Assembly: GCA_017460515.1 (NCBI GenBank)
Contig: JAFUAY010000047.1
Span: forward strand, 1-64,000
Direction: 5' to 3'
Source of the DNA: Prevotella sp.
GTDB taxonomy: Bacteria > Bacteroidota > Bacteroidia > Bacteroidales > Bacteroidaceae
DNA length: 64,000 bases
Under the pieces are notes generated by a model. That model ran no database searches. It was given only the letters and a program-made list of their open reading frames with translations, and had not been told where the DNA came from. The translations under genes and the position numbers were made by a program. Position 1 is the stretch's first letter. Each line of letters starts with the position of its first letter. This document shows, one piece after another, positions 9,486 through 20,000 of this stretch.

Positions 9486-9864
9486 AAAGCCCATACTGAC
9501 TCATCATTTCCAGTATATCGTCTTTGTCGGGTGCAAATATATGATTCATCACACCCACAGAGACGATATGATCATTTCCCATCAAATCCAGGTGACCCAC
9601 AGAGAACAGGTAGTAGTTCTCTACTCGGACCAGACGCTCTATATGAATCTTGTCATCATTACCAAGGAACGACATTCTGGCTACTCCCATCAGGAGTCCG
9701 CCAACTTCCGGTCCGTAGCGTTCGTCAACCTTATGTTCAAGAGCACTCATCGCTATCTTGTGAAGGTGACGACGATGGTCTTTCTCCGTAGGACAGGTGA
9801 AGAACATTGCCACCAAGAGCCCTACAAAAGCCAGGAATATGACGAGGCCAACTGCTTTCTTCAT
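9484..9864 (-). CDS. Small membrane-anchored protein, DUF4359-like
   Basis: 126 residues from ATG 9864 (MKKAVGLVIFLAFVGLLVAM). The N-terminus is one hydrophobic segment that anchors or exports the protein, followed by FTCPTEKDH. The rest is soluble and ends in a small domain with YYLFSVGHLDLMGNDHIVSVGVMNHIF. The TCP-x-K-x-D/H opening and the F-S-V-G...SVGV pattern resemble DUF4359 proteins of Bacteroidetes; no function is known. GTG 9876 and ATG 9873 are also in frame and would overlap or abut the upstream stop (TAG at 9878-9876), so translation is probably coupled whichever start is used. Confidence 0.65.
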   Translation of the reverse strand: MKKAVGLVIFLAFVGLLVAMFFTCPTEKDHRRHLHKIAMSALEHKVDERYGPEVGGLLMGVARMSFLGNDDKIHIERLVRVENYYLFSVGHLDLMGNDHIVSVGVMNHIFAPDKDDILEMMSQYGL

Positions 9865-9875
9865 GGTGCTCATCA

Positions 9876-10913
9876 CTATTTCATGTCATAGCGAATCCTG
9901 TCGACAGAGCCAAAGACGGGATTCAGTTTGATATGGGTGACATAGTTCTTGAATAGCGAACCACTCAATTCATCGACGAATCCGAACTGAGCTGCATAAA
10001 GGTCGAAGGCACCCATAAACGTGTTTTCGTGGTGGATAGTGGCCTTGATTCTGCAAGGCACATTCACATAGACACATCCAATCTTCTTGTCCTTGGGCAA
10101 CTCTTCCTGCTGTTTCGGCGTACTGTGCATATTCTCAACAGTCAGATAATAGGGTGTGCCCACAGCATCTGGTGCCATACTCACCTTGCCCGTCTGCTGG
10201 TTCAGGCGGAAGATCACCTCTTTATTCATCTCGCGTTCTGGAATGAAGACAATGACTTGTTCGGTGGTGTCACAGGTCGTTGTGCCAAAGAACAGCTTGT
10301 CGATAACATCACTGCGCTCCTGCAGTTTGTCCAACGGCTCTTGGAACGCACTGTCGGCAGCCTCACCATTCTTGATTCGCTGGATATTGGCCTGCAACTT
10401 AATCAAGTAGCGAACGGTCTCTTCAACCTTGGCACTGTCTGTTTCTGCTTTCTGGATATATTCTGGCAGATAGCTCATATAATCAGGAAGAGGAGGATTG
10501 GGGTAAGGCTGGAAGGGAGGTTGTAACTTGACAACCTGTGGTTCCTCATTGAAAGCCATGAACTGACCCTCAGGCGACAATACGATATTGGCACCCTTGC
10601 TCTTGCCTTGCAGGATGATGTTATACAGTTTTGTCGTATCTGTCACACCAATCGATGTAAGTCCGAGGTTAACCACACTATACTTGGTCTCCTTTACTTT
10701 ATTAGCTACCAGATGGTAGTACTGCTCAGAATAATGGCAGAACTTACCGGGATGGAACGTGCGTCCTTCCACTTTCAAGGCGAAACGCAGGGCAGTTTTA
10801 GGAAGATAATAGGCAGCTGCCTTTTCCGTAACGCCAGGTGCCGTGAGCACAGGTGGCTGTGCCATCAAGCTTATTCCGAAGAACAGCATTGACAAAACAA
10901 GTATTTTCTTCAT
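9876..10913 (-). CDS. DUF4831 family exported protein
   Basis: 345 residues with a clean signal peptide (MKKILVLSMLFFGISLMAQ). Conserved-looking stretches include YYLPKTALRFALKVEGRTFHPGKFCHYSEQYY, which opens the DUF4831 family, and a C-terminal part with GCVYVNVPCRIKATIHHE. The family is found in the periplasm or outer envelope of Bacteroidetes and has no known activity. It follows the GH127 gene by 22 bases and abuts the DUF4359-like gene, so the three are probably one transcript. Whether the two DUF proteins help the arabinofuranosidase is unknown. Confidence 0.75.
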   Translation of the reverse strand: MKKILVLSMLFFGISLMAQPPVLTAPGVTEKAAAYYLPKTALRFALKVEGRTFHPGKFCHYSEQYYHLVANKVKETKYSVVNLGLTSIGVTDTTKLYNIILQGKSKGANIVLSPEGQFMAFNEEPQVVKLQPPFQPYPNPPLPDYMSYLPEYIQKAETDSAKVEETVRYLIKLQANIQRIKNGEAADSAFQEPLDKLQERSDVIDKLFFGTTTCDTTEQVIVFIPEREMNKEVIFRLNQQTGKVSMAPDAVGTPYYLTVENMHSTPKQQEELPKDKKIGCVYVNVPCRIKATIHHENTFMGAFDLYAAQFGFVDELSGSLFKNYVTHIKLNPVFGSVDRIRYDMK

Positions 10914-10935
10914 AGTCTAGTATTTTTGATATGTT

Positions 10936-13473
10936 TTATTCTTTCATCAGACGCAGGATATAGAGACCAGGATTCGGGGTCTCTGAAGATGCAGTAAGAC
11001 GAACCACAAACTTCTGCTTCACATTTCCCTGTGCATCCTTCAGCAGGTTGTCGGGGATGGCAAATTCCATATTAAAGAAGCCATTGTCATCACTCTTCAT
11101 ATTCGCAGGAATCATCACATCAGCAATCTTTGTACCGTCAACGAGGAGCTCAGCCTTACGACCCTTATCATACTTCGTGAAGCGACACATCAGCGACAAA
11201 TGGTCGGCAACATTCTCCTTGTTATACAGAGCGTACTGCACATAGCCGTTCTGTTTGGCATCACGATAGCTCTCGCCACGATAATTGCCTTTCGACGAGT
11301 CTGTAGAATAGTTATATTCATGGCCTGCCTCACTCTGCTGTTCGCCTGGTACCACGAAGTCTATGGTACGGGCCTGCAATGCCTGATTAGCAGCCTCAGT
11401 CTTTGCCATATCGCTGTTGGCAAAGCCTTCTGGCGTCTGCTGATACCAATAGCACATATAACGGGCATGCTGGATCTCATAGAAAGGCTGAAGCGTGAGT
11501 GTAGACCACTTATAGCTCTCAACGCCCTGACGACTGGCATCGATGGTAAAGGTCAAACGGGAGGCATCCTTCATCCGGATGCGCTTCAGGACATCAGCAC
11601 GGTTGCCAATGAGCAAAGGAGCCGAGAGCAGGTTCTTGGCCTGCGACATAGAGCCGGGGGCATGATCCATACGTCCTTCACCACCATATTCGTTCTGCAG
11701 CTTCTCATAGACGAGACCTGTAGCCTTCGCTTCTTCAGCCGAGGCTGCTGTGGTCTGAGCGCCCAGAAGAATAGGACCATAGGTGAAAGCCACATAATCA
11801 GTATAGTTAGGACATTCCACGTATTTCAGTTCCATAGGAAGATTGATGGTAATCTTGTCACCCACCTTCCACTTACGCGTCTCCTTGATATAATAAGCCT
11901 TGCCTTGCTCAGCGCTGTTTTGCACCTGCTCATCATTGATTCTCCAGGAGAAGTTCTTGCCTGCCCATGCGGGATGACGGAAAGCGATGGTGTATTTTCC
12001 GGCCTTACCGATGGTAAGCGTAGTCTGCTGCTCGTAGGGGAACTTGGTATCCTGGGTAACGATGAAATCGTCACTTTTTAAACGAGACGGGGTAAAGAGA
12101 TTCACGTAGAGGGTTTTCTTGCCATCGTGGGTGTAGATGAAGTGACCATATTTGGAATGGTTCTCCATACCTGTACCCACACAGCACCACATGCCCTTGT
12201 TCACTTGTGAATAGATACGATAGCCTTGTGGACGAAGTGTTGTGAAATAGACATAGCCGCCAGTGGTAGGATCCTGTGTGGAGAGGATATGGTTCCACAT
12301 GGCATACTCATAGAAATCAGTATATTTCGCATCGGCTGTGCGGTCTGCCAACATCTCTGAGAATTTCAGCATATTGTTGGTATTGCATGACTCCGGACCG
12401 TCCAACTGGTCGATATATCGATTAGAGTTAGCCACTGAAAGGAAATGTTCATTGACTGAGTTACCACCAATACAGACTGTACGGTTCTGAGCCACGTCGG
12501 TCCAGAAGTTCTCAGCGGCTCGAAGGAATTGAGAATTCTGAATTGAGAATTGTGAATTTTCAATCTCTCCTATGCGCTCCATACCAATATACTTTGGAAC
12601 CTGGGTATTGGCATGCTTGCCGTCAAGGAAGGTAGTGTTGAGCGTCTGCATACCGTTGAGCATGGTCTTATGGGTATACTTCTTGGCTGCATCCATATAC
12701 TTCTGGTCACCAAACAGCTGATAGGCATCCAACAGGGATTCGTTAATACCACCATGTTCGCAGTTCAAGAATCCTTCGAAATCTTCATCACTGACCTTGC
12801 TAATTACATTCACGCTCCAGTCAGCCAGTTTGCGGAACATCACCTTTGCCTGCTTGCTGTTGCCGTAGAGATAAGCATCACGAAGTCCTGCCAGAATCTT
12901 GTGCTGACAATAGAAAGGCACCCATCCCCACACTTTGCGGATGGCAGCACTATTGCCACTATATAGTTGTTTCCAGGCATCATTGATGGGCTGGCCTCCG
13001 ATGAATCCATAAAGACCTTCGGTATTCTTGTCGTAATTGTCCTGACAGTCCTTCATGACCTTGAGCATATAGTCCATCCGCTCTTTCAGCTGTGCCTTAA
13101 CAGCCTGATCATGACAGGCAGCGTATGCCAGGGCAAGGGCTGAGAGATAATGTCCGCCCACATGTCCACTCAGGTCGAAGCCTTCGCCTCCCCAGTTTCG
13201 GAAATTAGGATACTTCGTCTCCCACTGGTAGTACGGACTCTTCGTATCGGTGGTCTTGCTGAGTCCTGCCTGACGGACATAGGGTGTCAGGAGGCGGTTG
13301 ACATCATACTGCATCAGCATTCTGATGTTCACATCCATCGCAGTCTTCATCGGACCATCTTGAAGGGTCACCTGTTCCAGGTCAAAGTGCTTGGGATATA
13401 ACTCACTCTGAGCCGTCATCGTAGTCGATGCACAGCATACCATCATCGTAAGGATTGTCAGCTTAATATTCAT
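10936..13473 (-). CDS. GH127 beta-L-arabinofuranosidase
   Basis: 845-residue exported glycoside hydrolase (signal peptide ...MVCCASTTMTAQ). In GH127 (formerly DUF1680) enzymes a zinc-bound cysteine is the nucleophile, and beta-L-arabinofuranosides of plant glycoproteins or pectin side chains are substrates. The key residues are visible: GNSVNEHF carries the acid/base glutamate, GPESCNTNN near residue 360 gives the Glu and Cys zinc ligands, and MWCCVGTG near 429 gives the Cys pair. An (alpha/alpha)6 barrel fills the first two thirds and beta-domains the rest. Odd feature: near residues 304-315 the sequence ENSQFSIQNSQF is encoded by an AATTGAGAATT-type simple repeat (12526-12561), in frame, within an otherwise conserved region. 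A promoter lies at 13506-13537. Confidence 0.92.
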   Translation of the reverse strand: MNIKLTILTMMVCCASTTMTAQSELYPKHFDLEQVTLQDGPMKTAMDVNIRMLMQYDVNRLLTPYVRQAGLSKTTDTKSPYYQWETKYPNFRNWGGEGFDLSGHVGGHYLSALALAYAACHDQAVKAQLKERMDYMLKVMKDCQDNYDKNTEGLYGFIGGQPINDAWKQLYSGNSAAIRKVWGWVPFYCQHKILAGLRDAYLYGNSKQAKVMFRKLADWSVNVISKVSDEDFEGFLNCEHGGINESLLDAYQLFGDQKYMDAAKKYTHKTMLNGMQTLNTTFLDGKHANTQVPKYIGMERIGEIENSQFSIQNSQFLRAAENFWTDVAQNRTVCIGGNSVNEHFLSVANSNRYIDQLDGPESCNTNNMLKFSEMLADRTADAKYTDFYEYAMWNHILSTQDPTTGGYVYFTTLRPQGYRIYSQVNKGMWCCVGTGMENHSKYGHFIYTHDGKKTLYVNLFTPSRLKSDDFIVTQDTKFPYEQQTTLTIGKAGKYTIAFRHPAWAGKNFSWRINDEQVQNSAEQGKAYYIKETRKWKVGDKITINLPMELKYVECPNYTDYVAFTYGPILLGAQTTAASAEEAKATGLVYEKLQNEYGGEGRMDHAPGSMSQAKNLLSAPLLIGNRADVLKRIRMKDASRLTFTIDASRQGVESYKWSTLTLQPFYEIQHARYMCYWYQQTPEGFANSDMAKTEAANQALQARTIDFVVPGEQQSEAGHEYNYSTDSSKGNYRGESYRDAKQNGYVQYALYNKENVADHLSLMCRFTKYDKGRKAELLVDGTKIADVMIPANMKSDDNGFFNMEFAIPDNLLKDAQGNVKQKFVVRLTASSETPNPGLYILRLMKE
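12526..12561. repeat. In-frame AATTGAGAATT repeat inside the GH127 gene
   Basis: On the plus strand GAATTGAGAATTCTGAATT is followed by GAGAATTGTGAATT. The same words, with one change and one extra unit, fill the susC-susD junction at 63194-63246. On the coding strand it reads ENSQFSIQNSQF. Confidence 0.8.
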
Positions 13474-13505
13474 CTTGTTTCAGAATCTAAACGTCAATTG
13501 ATATG

Positions 13506-13537
13506 CAAAGATATGACAAACTGTTGGAAATACCAAA
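13506..13537 (-). promoter_or_regulatory. Promoter of the GH127 gene
   Basis: Minus-strand TATCTTTG (13513-13506) with TTTG (13537-13534) exactly 20 bases upstream. The ATG is 33 bases downstream. Confidence 0.7.
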
Positions 13538-13544
13538 TTTTTGT

Positions 13545-16055
13545 TCATGAATTCTTATTTGGCGACTTCCTTTTATCACGAATCAATTGGATGCGCTCCA
13601 GCAAGTCCTGGTAGTGCAGTGCGTTAATGCTGTTATCTGCCTCGCTGCTCTGCTGCTGTTTCAGGAACTGTTCAATCTTGCCTAAGTGCTGCAGCAGGTA
13701 CAGGTTGATATCAGTATTCTCTACGCGCTGGTTGGCTGATGTCTTCTCGTCGGGATTGATGAGTTTGTTGAGCTGAGCCAGATACATGCGCTCAAGATTG
13801 CGTCGCTGTCCGTTCTTCCATTCGTTGCTGTTATTGAGCGGCTTCCATGTTTCGTGGAACAAGTCGTCGAGGTATTCGACAACGGTGTAGCCGTCTTTGG
13901 CCGTGCATGCGTTTACGTGCAGCGCCATGAGCTGATAACCACCCAGCAGTCGTCCGATAACATTCTCCACCATCGCGTTGTGAGTATAGGTGGGACTCCA
14001 TCTCACCTTATTAATAATATTATCGGGGAACAGCCATTCGGGAGCATCTAAGATATTGCGACCGATGTACTGAACAGCCTCTCTCTGAATATCCTTCGGC
14101 ATATAAACACGTGGTTCCTCGCCTGGTGAGTTCAGATAGGCACCTCCGATATTGCGCATCACGTGGTTGTAATAACGCTTGAACTGCCCAATCACCTCGT
14201 TATACATCATAGAGAGATCCTCATACTGGTCGTTCTCTTCCTTGGTCCACTTCAGCAGATTATCCATCACACGTTTCAGGTTCTTTAAACCGTATTCCGA
14301 GGCTTTCATATTGTTGTCGCCCAGGTCTTCGGTTTGTGAACGGGGATCATCGCCACCGCCTTCTCCACCTAAATACCACAGACGACGGTTGTTGCGCAGA
14401 ACTTCTGAAGTCTCCTTCATGAGTTTCTCCTTCTCTATGAACTCATCCTTGAACTCAGGGCGCCACTGGTAGCCCCATTTGATAGCCCACTTGTCATAGT
14501 CGTTGATACGTGGGAAGAGTCCTTTCTCGCTGATATGGTCCTCTGGCTGGGCAACATAGTTAAAGCGGGCATAGTCCATGATGGAAGCCGTATGTCCGTT
14601 CTTTTCAACCCAAGCCTTATCACGCAGTTTCTCAACAGGAGTGGCATTAGAAGCACACATATTATGACGCAGACCCAGCGTATGACCCACCTCATGTGAC
14701 GAGACGAAACGGATGAGCTGTCCCATCAGCTTGTCATCGAAGTTCATCTTCTGTGCACGCTTGTCCAGCGGACCACACTGTATCATATACCATTTCGTGA
14801 GCAAGTTCATCACATTATGGAACCAACAGATATGTGCTTCGATGATTTCACCGCTACGGGGGTCAACGATACGGGGACCATAGGCATTCTCAGTCTCTGA
14901 AGGCAGATAGCGCAGCACGGAGAATCGAGCATCATCGAGACTCATGGTCGTATCATTCTCAGGCCATTCCTTCGCCACAATGGCATTCTTGAAGCCCGCA
15001 GCCTCGAAAGCCACGTTCCAGTCATCAATGCCTTGCTTCAGATAAGGAATCCATTTCTTCGGTGTTGCGGGGTCAATATAATAAACAATCTGTTTCTCAG
15101 GCTCAGACAGTTTACCACTCAGATAAGCTTTCTTATTCTTTGGCACCAGACGATAACGGGAGATGAATGACTCATGCTTTGCCTTCGTCTGATCATCACT
15201 GAACTGGCGGAAAGTATTCACAAAGTAGCCCACACGGTCATCCCACAGGCGTTTGCGCATCGGTTCCTTGGGCAACAGCACCATCGACGTATTGAAGCCC
15301 AGTGTCACACTACCCGTCTTAGAAGCTTCGGAGCGGGCTGGTGAAGAGCCATAGGTACGGGTGGTTACCACCTCTATATTCGTGGGGAACACCTTCATCG
15401 TATCAATAAACGTACGGTCTGCTTGCAATCCAGTAACTTTCAGTGAGTTTTTTGCCGATGAAGAGAAGCTCATCAACTGGTTGTCCTGCCTAAAGAGGTT
15501 GGTCACCTCAACCAGCATGTCCTGGGTATCGGGATTGTTACCGATAATCTTGAACGACATCACGATGGGATCGATGGTCGATTTCTCCAATGTCCGGGCA
15601 ATATTATCCTTCTCGTTGGCCAGATAGCTGAGCACATACTGACGCATGAGCAAGGTTTTCTCATCGCGACGCTCAAAATAGACGGTGCTATGGGTCACCT
15701 CTTCTCCGGCAAACTGTCCGAACTCCTGCGGTACAGCCGTAAAGCGAGTGACGCAGAGTATCAAACGTCCCAACATAGAATCGGGCACCTCGTAATAGTA
15801 CTTGTCCTCGATATGACGGACAGTAAACATACCTGTTCGTGTGGTGCCGCCCTTCTTCACCAGTTTCTCATACTCTGAGGGTTCTTTCTTTTTCTCTTGC
15901 TTCTTGTCTACCTTCACGGTATCGCTCTTCAAACTGTCGCTGACAACTACTGTATCTTTACTCAGCGTGTCGTTTTTGTTCACTTGGAACTGCCAGGCCG
16001 CATGTGCTCCAAGGGAAGACAACATGATACTGGCCATGAAAATAAGTCTTTTCAT
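13545..16055 (-). CDS. Exported zinc metalloprotease (DUF5117/DUF5118/DUF4953 type)
   Basis: 836 residues with a signal peptide (MKRLIFMASIMLSSLGAHA) and then a Lys/Glu-rich spacer. The zinc site HEVGHTLGLRHN near residue 450 is the metzincin form HExxHxxGxxH, followed by the SIMDYARFNYVAQPED segment. The N-terminal half (GMFTVRHIEDKYYYEVPDSMLGR) is the DUF5118/DUF5117 part seen in large Bacteroidetes metalloproteases. It is probably periplasmic or surface-exposed; the substrate is unknown. It follows coaW by 26 bases without a promoter of its own that I can see, so the two are probably co-transcribed. Confidence 0.85.
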   Translation of the reverse strand: MKRLIFMASIMLSSLGAHAAWQFQVNKNDTLSKDTVVVSDSLKSDTVKVDKKQEKKKEPSEYEKLVKKGGTTRTGMFTVRHIEDKYYYEVPDSMLGRLILCVTRFTAVPQEFGQFAGEEVTHSTVYFERRDEKTLLMRQYVLSYLANEKDNIARTLEKSTIDPIVMSFKIIGNNPDTQDMLVEVTNLFRQDNQLMSFSSSAKNSLKVTGLQADRTFIDTMKVFPTNIEVVTTRTYGSSPARSEASKTGSVTLGFNTSMVLLPKEPMRKRLWDDRVGYFVNTFRQFSDDQTKAKHESFISRYRLVPKNKKAYLSGKLSEPEKQIVYYIDPATPKKWIPYLKQGIDDWNVAFEAAGFKNAIVAKEWPENDTTMSLDDARFSVLRYLPSETENAYGPRIVDPRSGEIIEAHICWFHNVMNLLTKWYMIQCGPLDKRAQKMNFDDKLMGQLIRFVSSHEVGHTLGLRHNMCASNATPVEKLRDKAWVEKNGHTASIMDYARFNYVAQPEDHISEKGLFPRINDYDKWAIKWGYQWRPEFKDEFIEKEKLMKETSEVLRNNRRLWYLGGEGGGDDPRSQTEDLGDNNMKASEYGLKNLKRVMDNLLKWTKEENDQYEDLSMMYNEVIGQFKRYYNHVMRNIGGAYLNSPGEEPRVYMPKDIQREAVQYIGRNILDAPEWLFPDNIINKVRWSPTYTHNAMVENVIGRLLGGYQLMALHVNACTAKDGYTVVEYLDDLFHETWKPLNNSNEWKNGQRRNLERMYLAQLNKLINPDEKTSANQRVENTDINLYLLQHLGKIEQFLKQQQSSEADNSINALHYQDLLERIQLIRDKRKSPNKNS

Positions 16056-16081
16056 AAAAAAAATAGGTTGAAAGGTTTTGG

Positions 16082-16915
16082 TTATTTGGATTGTTCATTT
16101 TTCTGGTATGCGAGTGCGGCTCCTATGGAAGTACAGAACTCCGAGTACTTCGGAATCAGGAAATGCACGCCATAGAGTTTCTCCAGCATGGGATAGACGT
16201 CCTTGCACTGAGGCAACAATGTCAGGTTGCCTATCAGCACAAAGTCCTTAATGCCTGAGTTGAGTGCTGCCAGGATTGCTGCAGAGCCAATGGTCTGTAG
16301 CACCATGGTGATGATGCCCAGGGCAATATCTTCCTTCGGCGCATCATATTGTGCCTTCGAGAACAACGAGGCTGTAGCATCCATCGGCAGTCCTGGTAAC
16401 GGCTGACGGGATATGTCGCCAATCTGTAGGTTGATATTATGGATATTGCCTTTCATGGCCAGACTCTGAATCTGCTTCCAGTCACGAGTGTTCAACATCA
16501 CACGACTCAGTCCCTGCAGCGTTCCGCCGCCAATACCCAGTCCGCCAATATGACGGATATCATCGCCGTCACATTGCACAAAACTGGTTCCTGTGCCCAT
16601 TGAGACCACGATGGCTTTCGTCAGTCCGCTCTCAAAGCGAGCGCCTAAGCCGTCGGCAACGAACTCATCGACTTTCTGTGTCGTTATGCCGAAGAGCGGC
16701 TCGTTCACGTAGGTAGAGCCTACGCCAGTCACCATCACTTGCTCTACATCCTTCAGTTCAATCCTGTTATCATGCAAATACTTGCCAAAGGCTCCGTAGA
16801 GCGAGGTTACCTGATCAGCAGCCGTAATACGTATAGGAGATACCACGCGACCATCGCGCAGACCTACTATCTTCGTGGTGGATATACCCACGTCAATACC
16901 AATGATTATTCCCAT
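16082..16915 (-). CDS. coaW: Type II pantothenate kinase
   Basis: 277 residues. The first step of coenzyme A synthesis, pantothenate to 4'-phosphopantothenate with ATP. The ASKHA-fold nucleotide motif GIDVGISTTKI opens the protein. ADGLGARFESGLTKAIVVSMGTGTS and HIGGLGIGGGTLQGLS are the phosphate and adenosine motifs of the type II (PanK2/CoaW) group; the C-terminal KYSEFCTSIGAALAY is also typical. The length is normal. A promoter lies 30 bases upstream and the metalloprotease gene follows in the same direction. Confidence 0.9.
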   Translation of the reverse strand: MGIIIGIDVGISTTKIVGLRDGRVVSPIRITAADQVTSLYGAFGKYLHDNRIELKDVEQVMVTGVGSTYVNEPLFGITTQKVDEFVADGLGARFESGLTKAIVVSMGTGTSFVQCDGDDIRHIGGLGIGGGTLQGLSRVMLNTRDWKQIQSLAMKGNIHNINLQIGDISRQPLPGLPMDATASLFSKAQYDAPKEDIALGIITMVLQTIGSAAILAALNSGIKDFVLIGNLTLLPQCKDVYPMLEKLYGVHFLIPKYSEFCTSIGAALAYQKNEQSK

Positions 16916-16944
16916 CTTTTCAGTTTAAGGTAGTATTTTCTGTG

Positions 16945-16976
16945 CAAAGGTACGAATAAGCGAGTAAATATCCAAA
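16945..16976 (-). promoter_or_regulatory. coaW promoter
   Basis: Minus-strand TACCTTTG (16952-16945) followed by CAC, with TTTG (16976-16973) 20 bases upstream. Confidence 0.7.
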
Positions 16977-17041
16977 AATATTTAGGATTTTTCCTATTCA
17001 ACAGTACCGTTCAAGATGCTTTCGAGATACTACCCTTTTCA

Positions 17042-20000
17042 CTACCTTGTGAGTGAGAACTTCATGCTGACGCCGAAATCACGGGTAGTAGTAGGATAAC
17101 TATTCGCAGAAAGGAGCGGTGTATTGGTCTGGCGCTCATAGTAGGCACTCAGGCTGAGATAGCGTGAGAGGGTATACTCTGCTGAGAAGGAAATCTTCAA
17201 TGCACTGTTTCCGCTGCTTGCTGACGACACGCCAGTTGCAATATCACGAGTGATGGAGGCCTGATTGCGGAACGAGATATCGAAACGAGTATTCAGGTCG
17301 TGGTTGACGCCCGACTTCTTATTATTCGAACTCTGCTGGTTCTTTTTGTCGTCCTGGTTGTTCTTGCCCTTTGCACCTTTCACCTTACGGCTCTTCGTAC
17401 CCAGACCAAAGAGCTTGAAGTTGGAAATCTTATAGCCCATACCAATGACCCAGTCCTTAGAGAGCGCCTCATTGATCTGAACGCTGGTCATAGAAAGGTT
17501 CAGCACGCGGGTTGTCTTATATTCCACCTTGAAGGTCAGGTTGTTCTGCAGGGTAAAGTCAATACCAAGCAATGGTGAGAAGGCCTCATTGATGCTGACA
17601 GTCGACACATTATATAGAGAGCTGGGGGTATAACTGCCGTCAGCAGCCTTGATGAAGCCCAGATCGCCCATATACTCCAACCATGAGCTGTAGGAATTGT
17701 ATGAGCCGATGCTGAAAATTGACTTATAGCCGTGGTTGAGGTTGACCGACTTGAAATGATCTCTGATCCAAGGCAGCTTCGACAGTCCGCTATAGCGTAT
17801 CGTCCAGTTGGGCAACAGTCGCTTCAAGGCAGGGAAGATATCGAGTGAAGACGAACCGCCAAGGGTATAGGAAGAGAGGAATGCAGGTATCAGCACGTCG
17901 GCACTGTAGGGATTCACCTCGTTCACCTTGACAGGCATTCCGTCAGCACCCAGCACACCAGGTGTTGCCCCCTCATATTGTGCCTGTACACGCTGATGGA
18001 AACTGGCAATCTTACTGCGGAAGTCATCGAACGAAGCCGACTGATAGCCATTAGAGGCATCGCCCATACCCTCGAAGGCACTCTTGATACTAATAGTGGT
18101 CATGTTGAACGAGCCACTCTGGGTAGTGGGTGAACCCGCATACATAAACTGAATGCTCTTGGCACGGGTCATCGTACGAGAAGCTGTGAGGTCAATCTTC
18201 AGGTCACGGATAGGTTCGAGTGTTGCCTTGATTTGAAGTTCCTCGGTCTGCGAGGTATTAGCCGGAGTAGCCACACTGTCATTACACAACAGCCATCCAT
18301 TATCCAATGCTTTCTGCACATAACTGTCAGTGGTCAAGCCGAAAGCAAAGTCAAGGCCTGGCGAGAGCACTCCACCCGTACGCTGACCAAAGGCATCACC
18401 GACGTTGGGCAGGAAGCCAGGCAGGTTCATCGAGCGTTGCTTACGATAAGATAGGTTCACCGTGCGGACCATCATCAGCACACGTGCTGTATATTGGGCA
18501 GGTGAGTACCACCACTGCTTATCGAGCGGATCCTTCGGCGTCACGTTAAGCTTCAGCTTCAGAGGTGCAATAGGAGCCGCAGTAGAGTCGCCAGCTGTTG
18601 CCTGCGGCTGATAATCCTTGGGGAGCCACACCTTGATCTTATTCTCATCGACAGTCTTCCACTTCACCTTGACCGCCTTACCCTTCTGGTCCTTGGCTGC
18701 GATGATGAGACGCTTCGACTTCTTATTGTGCTGAACGACGAACACACTGTCTGGAACAATGTTCAGTTCACGCTGGAAGGTATTCTTGTTCTTGGGCAAT
18801 GCGGCCTTCTCCTTGTCATTACCTGCATTTTTCTTGTCCTTTCCGTCTTTGGCGTCCTTGTCCTTTGCCTTTGATTTCAGGTCCTTGTTCTTCTGCTGGC
18901 GATTCTGATTGGACGACGACTTCTTGAAACGCTCGTTGACCTTCTTCAGGAAAGGCGAGTGGTTATAGAGCGTCTCCATATTGAAACTGCCATTGATATT
19001 GAAATTGCTGTTGTTGGTAATCGTATTACCCAACGTAGACCCATCCTCCAGTTCTGCACCGCGTACCCAAGAATAGTTAGCCGTATAGGAGAGATCACTC
19101 TTCACCCAATCAAAGACTGGCAACTTATCAATAGGTATCTGATAGCTCAGCGAGAACTGCTGATTATAGTCAAGAGGAGTACCGAGGTGCTTGATACTGT
19201 TCCATACGGAGTCTTTCCAAACAGCATACTGGTCAGGATACAGGTCTTTATTGACAGGGACATAGGGTTCCTCAATCTCAGCATGGGTTGCCGACTGGAA
19301 GTTCATGTGCAGGTTCTTCGTAAGGTCCCAACGCAACTGGAAATCACGGTTCCACAAGAACTGTGAACGGAAGGTCAGTGGCAGATTCGGATTCTCAGTA
19401 TTCTCCAAGTCACGCTCCTGCAACTCATAATAGGTGCGGTTCATCTCAGAGCCGAAGGCAATGGTCTGCGGCAGGTAGTTCAATCCGAAAGCCTTAGGGA
19501 AATTCATCCATTTCGACTTACTCTTGCTCTTCTTGAATGGCTCCCAGGTCTTATAAACGGGTGAGTAAGAGTAGTTCATTGCCCCACGCCACTGGTCTTC
19601 AGTCTCCCAAACGGTTGTCTCGCCCGTAGTCTTACGATGTGAATGACTATAGGTGAAAGAGAAGTTGGCAGGATCCCAAGGCATGGGGTGCTTCTTGTTC
19701 TTGATACCCACCCTGGCATTCGAGATGGAGAAGTTACGCGAGATGTTTCGCTTCACTGCAATATCCTCTATCGAGTCTCGCTCATGGCTGTTGGCTGCCG
19801 ACTCCAAAGCATCATCCAGCTTCATATCAGTATCCAACGGGTTGTACTTCGGGCGGGTAATCTCCTTAGAATATGAGTAGTAGACGGGCAGTGTCACCTT
19901 GGCCTTCTCTGGGAAGAACTTACCCATTTCGAAGTTGGCAGTGATGGCATACGATTTCTGAGTGTCGGTAGTACGCTGCATGATACCGTCTTCCAAACCA

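Noticed and set aside
11200..12081. 293-residue plus-strand frame opposite GH127
   Set aside because: Antisense shadow; the true gene has catalytic motifs across the same bases.
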